DNA of 64,000 nucleotides from assembly GCF_001659605.2 (NCBI RefSeq), contig NC_035174.2, forward strand, positions 28,431,219 to 28,495,218. The letters are read 5' to 3'. This document shows, piece by piece, positions 56,729-64,000 of this stretch. Each line of letters opens with the position of its first letter. Position 1 is the first letter of the stretch. The notes beneath the pieces were generated by a model. That model was not told the DNA's origin, searched no databases, and saw only the letters and a list, made by a program, of their open reading frames with translations. The stretch comes from Manihot esculenta (taxonomy: Eukaryota; Streptophyta; Magnoliopsida; Malpighiales; Euphorbiaceae). Position numbers and translations under genes: made by a program.

Positions 56729-59013
56729 TGTAATACCCGGCTAGACTCCGGTATCGAAATTCCTATTGTCCGGTGGAATCTTGGATGTCGGAGACCTCTA
56801 GATGGGTAAAACCCTGTTTTCATGAAATGTTTTAATGTTTTTGATGATGCTAAGTAAAAAGGAAATGAGTTTTTGAATAAAAACAACCTTGGAGGAAAGC
56901 TCAGGTTCGGCCGCCGAAACTGAAAGTTCGGCCGCCGAACATGCATGCATTTCGGGTGAGCCTTAGGCCCCCGAAGGCATAAGTGAGGGAAGTCCAGGTT
57001 CGGCCGCCGAACATGGCATGCATGCGGAGGCACATTCGGCCCCCGAACGTGGCCTGGCCAGCCACTATAAAAGGGTCCCTTAGCCGAAAACGGGCGAGTT
57101 TTTCCCCATTTTCGGCCAAGGTGAGCTCTCCGCCGCCCCTCACCGATCTTTGATGCTTTTCCTCTAGATCCTTCAAGTTTTTCACTTGTTTTAACTTTGT
57201 TTTGAAGATTTGAGCTTTTGAGCAAAGTTTTGGAGCTTTGAGGTTCAAGAACTCAAATCTCTCCCAACCCCAAGTTTGGTCGCCTCTACTCTCGATCTTC
57301 AAGAGGTAAGAGTCGATCTCTAGCTTATATTATGTTTTAAGTAAATTTTATGAAGTTCTTGGGGGTAGAATGCATGTTTAGGTTAAAGTTATGTTTATGG
57401 GTATAAATGTATGTTCATGAACAATGTGGCTTGCAAATGCTTGTGTATGTGTGTTGTAGTTGGGGTTTAAGTTAGTTTGAGACCCCTAGGAGCTTGTGTG
57501 CATGTTTTGGTTGAGCTAAATGCATGATGGTATGAGTTTGAGGCTTTTGTGCATGTTTGAACCAAGTTTCTGCCCTTTGGGAGAAACCAGGTTCGGCAGC
57601 CGAAGGGACTTTCGGCCGCCGAACCCTCTTGTGGAGGCAGCCTTCGGCTGCCGAAGCTTGCCCCCGAAAGGAGACTTTCGTCTCTGTCTGGGAGTTTTGG
57701 CCGCCGAACATGCATGAGTTTCGCCTCTGTCTGGGAGTTTCGGCCGCCGAAGGTGCCGCCGAACCTGCCTGACTTTCGGCTCTGGAGGGACTTTCGGCCG
57801 CCGAACCTGCCGCCGAAAGTGCCCTGTCCAGCCTTCTTTTGCATGTTCTTGCATGAATGTTTTGAGGAGTTTTAGAGGGTTTTTGGGGGATGTTTTTAGA
57901 GTTATGTTATAGTATGTTGGTCCCTCATTTGAGTCCACCTGTGTAGGTTCGGACCCGAGGAACCGAGGACCTCAGCAGTGAGTCAGCTGCTTCAGTCAGT
58001 GTCAGAGCTAGCCAGAGGTGAGTGGAATGACTCTTATGGTTTTAAATAAATAAATAAATCAGTTTTGAGCATGTTCATGCATCACGGATGCCATGTGATA
58101 TTCTAGGATGCTTGCATTAGAAATCACGAATATGTTGCATTGCATAATATGTTGATGATGTGGATGAATGTTGAATGATCCATTAGCCCTCATATGTTAT
58201 GACATGATGATATGATATGGAAGTCCAGGTGTGGCCTGCACTACGCCCCTGGCACTATGTAAGAGAAAGACCGGATGTGGCCTGCACTACGCCCCCGGCA
58301 TCATGGATTATGTATGTTATGTTATGTTATGTTATGTATAAGAGAAAGACCAGGTGTGGCCTGCACTACGCCCCTGGCATGATTGGATTATGTAGAGGGC
58401 TAAATGGTGACAAGTTCATCCTTGATATGATTAGTTGTGATGTGATGCATTTCATGTTATCATATGTTTTAAATGCTTTACTATTCTGCTCACTGGGCTC
58501 TAGTAGCTCACCCCTCTCCCAACTTCCCCAGGTTTGCAGGTACGGGTTAGTCAGAGAAGTCAAGAAGAGTAATGAAGTCTTATGTATGTAATAGTTAGAA
58601 AGTGGACATGTCAGATTGTATAATGATGTATAGATATGTAATGTAAGGATATTGAGATTATAAGTGTGCTTGACCATAGTTTAATGTAATCCCTTTTGAA
58701 ACATGATCTTAATGTTATTGATGTCCATGTTTAGCCAACTCAACTCTTGTTATGCCACCCATTGGGGGCATTGATGAGATCCCTCAGAGGGGTCAAGTTT
58801 ATGATTATGTATATGTTCAGTGCATGCACAGGTTGAGTTTGGTGGATGATAGAATGTATGAAAGAAAAGTTTTAAATTTTTATGTATGATTGTTGATCAT
58901 GTATGGGATTAAACAGGTTTACAGGTTGCATGTCAGGCTTGCTACGGGTCCCGGCGGCCTTAAGCCGATCTGGATCCTAGCGCCGGTAGCGGTCCGATTT
59001 TTGGGTCGTTACA
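56729..59013 (+). repeat. 5' LTR of the third Tekay element
   Basis: 2285 bp ending GGGTCGTTACA. TATA CTATAAAAGGG is at 57064-57074. Palindrome clusters lie at about 56903-57050 and 57590-57820. Splice-like sites: donor TTCAAGAG^GTAAGA (GT 57306-57307), an exon-like block ending CCAGAG^GTGAGTGG near 58017, and an acceptor-like GTTTGCAG near 58538. The hairpin triplet at about 58223-58380 has the form CCAGGTGTGGCC to CCCCTGG. A TGTTA pentamer repeat lies near 58315-58342. Confidence 0.93.
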
Positions 59014-59016
59014 GAA

Positions 59017-59028
59017 TGGTATCAGAGC
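59017..59028 (+). promoter_or_regulatory. Primer binding site (tRNA-iMet)
   Basis: TGGTATCAGAGC with the same GAA spacer as in the intact element. Confidence 0.93.
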
Positions 59029-59263
59029 CCTAGGTTCATATGGTCGGACCTAGAGTGTCGGGCTCATAGATGTTATAGAAGGTCAAGCACAGTAGGAAAG
59101 GTCATGTCCACTAGGATAGGATGTGGGGTCCTGTCTTACATGATGATGTGAAATGCCATGATATGAATGATATGCTATGATGTGTGATGCGGGTTCATGT
59201 GTGCCCACATGAACCATATGATGCTAATGTTTATGTGATGTGTACTGTTTTTCAGAAAACAGG

Positions 59264-62200
59264 ATGAGAGGAACTCGTCGATCAGCAAGATTGACTGGAG
59301 TACCACCTGAGGATGAGGGCACGAGCGCCCGTCCTCCAGCATTGCCTAGGGCAATGTCTAGTAGGTTTGGCAGAGAAAGAGCAGTAAGAGACCCTAGAAG
59401 GTCTTTGGATCTGGGTAGAAGCAGATCAGTCAGAGGAACAGTTCAGGGAGGAGCGTCAGAGGACATGGGGGATGATATGGATGTAGAGCAGAGGAGGGAT
59501 GGCAGTCTGGGAGTCAGTATGTCAGAAGAAGGAATGGGAGAATCCCAAGGAGGCACTCAGGCCTCGGGATTTGTTCAGCCACCTTACTACCCACCCTTCT
59601 CACAAAACCCTGGGTATTCGATGGGAGGCACATCGGACTACCACAGCTTTAGCCCTTATCCCACACAGATGCCATACCCACCTTATTACCCACCATATTC
59701 ACAGTACCCAATGTATCCACCTCCACCTTACTATCCAAATCCAGCAAACCCTACCCTAGGGGATGCTGCACCTCCTCCTCCCCCAGCAGAACCAGCAGCC
59801 CCAGTTACCCAACCTCCTAGACCTAGCTCAGCCAGTGGGAGCAAGGTCAAGATGACCGACTACATGAAGTTGGGTGCTCCCCAGTATGAAAAAGGGGATG
59901 ACCCGTTTGTGTATCTGGAGAGGGTTAAGGTGATCACAGATGAGATTGGGGCTGACGATAGTAGAGCCATTCAGATGGCTGGGTTCACACTTAAGTGCAA
60001 GAAGGCACGAGAGTGGTTCAAGAATTATGTGAACCCGAAAGTGGATAGCATGTCTTGGGAAGAGTTTGCAAACGAGTTTGCAGGATGGGCTTTCCCAGAT
60101 AGTTCAAGGGAGCTGAAGATGATAGAGTTTGAGCAGTTGAGGCAGACTGATGAGATGGGTGTAGAGGAGTTCACAGACAGATTTTTGGAGCTGTTGCCTT
60201 TTGCAGGGCAAAGCCTTGACTCAGACCAGAAAAGGTCAAGGAGGTATATCATGAAACTCCACTCCAGATATTCCTCCTTGATCCAGTCAGCAGATAGGGA
60301 GAGCTTCCATGCCATAGTGGATATGGCTCGTAAAATGGAGGCCAGTGCCATCGTTCAAGGGTCAGTTAAACAGTCAGTGACACAGCCTTCTGGTTCTAAG
60401 ACCCCAGGCTCTTCTTCAATGAGTGCAGCAACTTCAGGTAGCAAGAAGTGGGACAGAGGTCCCAGGAAGTCTAAGAAGAACAAGTTCTGGAACAAGGTTA
60501 AGTCCAGTCTGGGACTAGGGAGTGGCTCAAGCTCTGGTGCGGATAATGCAGTTTGTGCAAGGTGTGGTAAGCCACACAAGGGAGTATGTCGGTTTGGGAC
60601 GACGGCCTGTTATAGATGTGGTCAGGAGGGGCATATGTCTCGAGATTGTCCAAGAGCAGCCTCGATGGCACAGTCCCAGCAGACAGCTTCAGGCAGTGTA
60701 GCGCAGCCAGCAGCTCCAGCCATGACTCAGGCCAGTGGCAGAGGCAGAGGGAGAGGGGCAGCCTCTTCTTCAGCGGGTTTCAGAGGTGAAGGTCCATCAG
60801 CTCCAGCGCGGATCTTCACGATGACTCAGCAGGAGGCAGATGCATCTAACACCGTGGTGGCAGGTAATTTAGTCATTGGTTGTTCAGATGTGTATGCCTT
60901 GATGGACCCTGGTGCATCTCATTCTTTTGTTACACCGAGAGCCGTCCAGAGGTTAGGGTTGATGATCTCTGAGTTAGAGTGTCCTCTCTGGGTCAGTGGA
61001 CCCAAGTGTGATCCATCAGTGGCAGAGTCAGTCTGCCAGTGTAGTCCTGTGTTTGTTGAGGGAAGATGCTTGTCCGCCGACCTTGTGGTTTTAGACTTGA
61101 CAGATTTTGACGTCATTCTAGGGATGAACTGGTTATCTACCCATGGTGCTACCTTGGACTGCAGGGACAAGGTAGTCAGGTTCAGAGGTCAGGATGGGTC
61201 AGAGATTGTCTTCAGAGGAGACAGGAGGGGTACACCTAGAGGTCTGATATCAGCTCTTCAGGCTCGTAGGTTGCTTAGGAGGGGATGTCAGGGGTATTTG
61301 GCTCATGTGAGAGAGCTTAGCAGTCAGGTTAGAGAGCCCGCCTCGGTGCCAGTGGTTAGAGAGTTTCTAGACGTCTTCCCAGACGAGTTGCCAGGTTTAC
61401 CACCTGCTAGGGAGATAGAGTTCGAGATAGAATTGATGCCTGGAACCCGACCGATCTCTATCCCTCCCTACAGGATGGCTCCAGCCAAGTTGAAGGAATT
61501 GAAAGAACAGTTGCAAGAGCTGGTAGACAAAGGCTTCATCCGACCGAGTACCTCACCCTGGGGTGCTCCAGTTTTGTTTGTCAGAAAGAAGGATGGATCT
61601 CTTAGACTTTGTATTGACTACAGACAGTTGAACAAAGTCACTACCAAGAATAAGTACCCTTTGCCAAGGATCGACGATCTATTCGACCAGCTAGCAGGAG
61701 CGGGTTGTTTCTCCAAAATAGATCTGAGATCTGGGTACCATCAGCTGAGGATCAGAGATGAGGATGTGCCAAAGACAGCTTTCAGGACCAGATATGGGCA
61801 TTTTGAGTTCCTTGTAATGCCGTTCGGGTTAACCAATGCCCCTGCAGCATTCATGGACCTCATGAACAGAGTGTTTAGTCAGTACCTGGATCACTTTGTT
61901 ATTGTCTTCATAGATGATATCTTAGTGTATTCCAGGAATGCAGAGGAGCATGCCCATCATCTGCGGTTGGTTTTGCAGACCTTGAGGGAACATGGCTTGT
62001 ATGCCAAGTTCTCTAAGTGTGAGTTCTGGCTGAGGAGCATTTCGTTCTTGGGGCATGTAGTGTCAGAGAATGGAATAGAGGTGGACCCCAAGAAGACAGA
62101 AACTGTGGCTAACTGGCCTAGACCCACTTTAGTGACGGAGATCAGGAGTTTCTTGGGTTTGGCAGGTTACTACAGGAGGTTCGTTCAGGACTTCTCGAAA

Positions 62201-64000
62201 ATAGCAGCTCCTCTGACCAGACTAACCAGGAAGAATCATAAGTTTCTGTGGACCGACCAGTGCGAAGAGAGTTTCGAAGAGCTTAAGAAGAGGTTGACTT
62301 CAGCACCAGTTTTAGCTCTGCCATCTAGTGATGAGGACTTTACAGTCTTTTGTGATGCGTCCCGTGTGGGATTGGGTTGTGTACTGATGCAGAATGAGAG
62401 GGTGATTGCTTATGCTTCTAGGCAGCTGAAGAAGCACGAGTTGAATTACCCCACACATGACCTTGAGATGGCAGCAGTAATCTTTGCGCTCAAGATGTGG
62501 AGGCACTACCTCTATGGGGTAAAATGTGAGATCTTAACAGATCATAAGAGCCTGCAATACATCCTGAGTCAAAGAGACTTGAACTTGAGACAGAGGAGAT
62601 GGGTGGAGCTGTTGAGTGACTATGATTGCAAGATTCAGTATCATCCGGGTAAGGCGAATGTCGTGGCAGACGCCCTAAGCCGGAAGTCACTAGGCAGTCT
62701 ATCCCACATCACGGCAGAGAGGAGACCAGTGGTGAAGGAGTTTTACAAGCTCATTGATGAAGGTCTACAGTTAGAGTTGTCTGGTACCGGTGCTTTAGTG
62801 GCCCAGATGAGAGTGACACCTGTGTTTCTGGAGCAAGTGGCTCAGAAACAGCATGAGGACCCAGAGTTAGTGAAGATTGCCAGGACTGTTCAGTCAGGCA
62901 AGGACAGTGAGTTCAGATTTGACAGTAAGGGGATCCTCCGCTATGGGAGTCGATTGTGTGTACCAGATGACATAGGGTTAAAAGGAGACATTATGAGGGA
63001 GGCTCATAATGCAAGATACAGCGTTCACCCTGGAGCCACCAAGATGTATCAAGATTTGAAGAAAGTTTATTGGTGGCCAGCGATGAAGAAAGAAGTGGCA
63101 CAGTTCGTGTCAGCCTGCAAAGTGTGTCAGAGGGTGAAGCTGGAACATCAGAAGCCGGCTGGAATGCTTAACCCGCTACCTATTCCAGAGTAGAAATGGG
63201 AGAATATAGCTATGGACTTCGTAGTGGGGTTACCGGCAGCGTCCAACAGATTGGACTCCATATGGGTGATTGTGGACAGACTCACCAAATCTGCTCACTT
63301 CATCCCTGTCAGGAGTGGCTATTCTGTGGACAAGTTGGCGCAGGTATATGTGGATGAGATCGTCAGGCTGCATGGGGTTTCGATTTCGATAGTGTCGGAT
63401 AGAGGGCCCCAGTTCACCTCCAGGTTTTGGCGGAGTCTGCAGAATGCCATGGGTACTAGATTGGATTTCAGTACTGCCTTCCACCCCCAGACGGACGGAC
63501 AGTCCGAAAGGACCATCCAGACTATCGAGGATATGCTTAGAATGTGTGTGCTGGACTTTGGCGGTTCTTGGAGGCAGCACCTACCTTTGGTGGAGTTTGC
63601 CTACAATAACAGCCATCATGCTAGCATCGGGATGGCTCCGTATGAAGCTTTATATGGGAGGAAGTGCAGGTCACCTGTTTGCTGGGAGGAAGTTGGAGAA
63701 AAGGCCTTGGCAGGGCCTGAGCTTGTAGAGATCACCAGCAGGGTGGTACCCATAATCAGAGAGAGAATCAAGACTGCTGCAGGCAGACAGAAGAGTTATG
63801 CAGACATCCGCAGAAGACAGGTAGAGTTTCAGGAGGGGGATCTGGTATTGCTCAAGGTGTCTCCAATGAAAGGAGTGGTTCGCTTTGGGAAGAAAGGTAA
63901 ACTAGCTCCACGATACATCGGACCCTTCGAAATCTTGCAGAAGATTGGGAATGTGTCGTACAAGCTAGATTTGCCTGCTTCAATGGCAAGAATCCATCCG
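59264..64000 (+). pseudogene. Tekay Gag-Pol with one nonsense codon, 3'-partial
   Basis: Same frame as the intact copy from ATG 59264 ([10 protein letters not shown]), which follows TTTTTCAG at 59248-59255. Zinc knuckle [14 protein letters not shown], protease DPGAS, RT FIDD, RNase H and the integrase zinc finger are all present. At 63191-63193 a TAG replaces the Trp codon (PIPE-W in the intact copy), just before the integrase core. Beyond it the frame is open to the window edge and includes the D, D and E motifs (VSDRGPQF, GQSERT). Without suppression the product would lack a working integrase. The rest, with any chromodomain, is outside the window. Confidence 0.92.

Larger units (their letters stand above)
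56729..64000 (+). mobile_element. Third Tekay element, truncated by the window edge
   Basis: Starts TGTAATACCCGGCTAG at 56729 inside the zinc knuckle of the decayed chromovirus. The expected target duplication is AGGTT (56724-56728), but the other side is outside the window. The 2285-bp 5' LTR is followed by the primer site, leader and gag-pol. The coding region is very similar to that of the intact element while the LTR is more divergent. It carries one nonsense codon in the visible part. Confidence 0.93.

Overview
The window is plant nuclear DNA, almost certainly a eudicot. The host gene at the left edge is a plant-specific LRR-III receptor-like kinase with a plant-type intron. The rest is LTR retrotransposon DNA of the plant Ty3/gypsy lineages Tekay/Del, Tat and a second chromovirus, separated by AT-rich intergenic DNA. 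Members of the Malpighiales such as Manihot or Hevea are possible sources, but that is a guess from general appearance. I see no bacterial genes, CRISPR array, tRNA or rRNA.

Layout. (1) 1-2244, minus: the host gene, an RKL1/RLK902-like LRR receptor kinase of the pseudokinase type; its last exon runs off the left edge. (2) 2245-4221: 5' UTR, promoter and AT-rich DNA. (3) 4227-16303, minus: a 12-kb Tekay-like element with two 2541-bp LTRs and the target duplication ATGAA. Its interior is gutted. Two solo LTRs of a sister subfamily have inserted into it, one plus (6094-8359, TSD TGCAT) and one minus (10879-13132, TSD TCCAG). (4) 17.4-21.66 kb, minus: decayed 3' half of a Tat-lineage element (integrase, 79-bp tandem repeats, antisense gene, probable LTR). 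(5) 21.66-43.26 kb, plus: a second Tat element truncated inside gag. Its gag-pol frame carries only nonsense codons and is split in the integrase by an intact 10169-bp Tekay element (25831-35999, TSD GCACG). (6) 43.3-53 kb: AT-rich DNA with tandem repeats, probable LINE-derived fragments and a diverged 1.7-kb direct duplication. (7) 52.95-56.73 kb, minus: a decayed chromovirus gag-pol, interrupted in its Gag zinc knuckle by (8) 56729-64000, plus: a third Tekay element with a 2285-bp LTR and one nonsense codon, running off the right edge.

How it fits together. The one apparently functional host gene is followed by about 60 kb of nested mobile DNA. The Tekay family is the common thread, with two partial or full elements, one gutted derivative and two solo LTRs. 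All share the LTR end motifs TGTAATACCCGGCTAG and GTTACA, and the three full or partial elements share an initiator-tRNA-Met primer site. The LTRs carry three unusual conserved structures: arrays of the palindrome TTCGGCCGCCGAA on both sides of the TATA box, a triple CCAG/CTGG hairpin module, and an ordered set of splice-like donors and acceptors that would give a multi-exon untranslated leader ending just before the gag ATG. I regard that leader model, and a roughly 200-bp inversion between the two solo LTRs bounded by the palindromes, as the most novel signals. No complete new defence or metabolic system is present.
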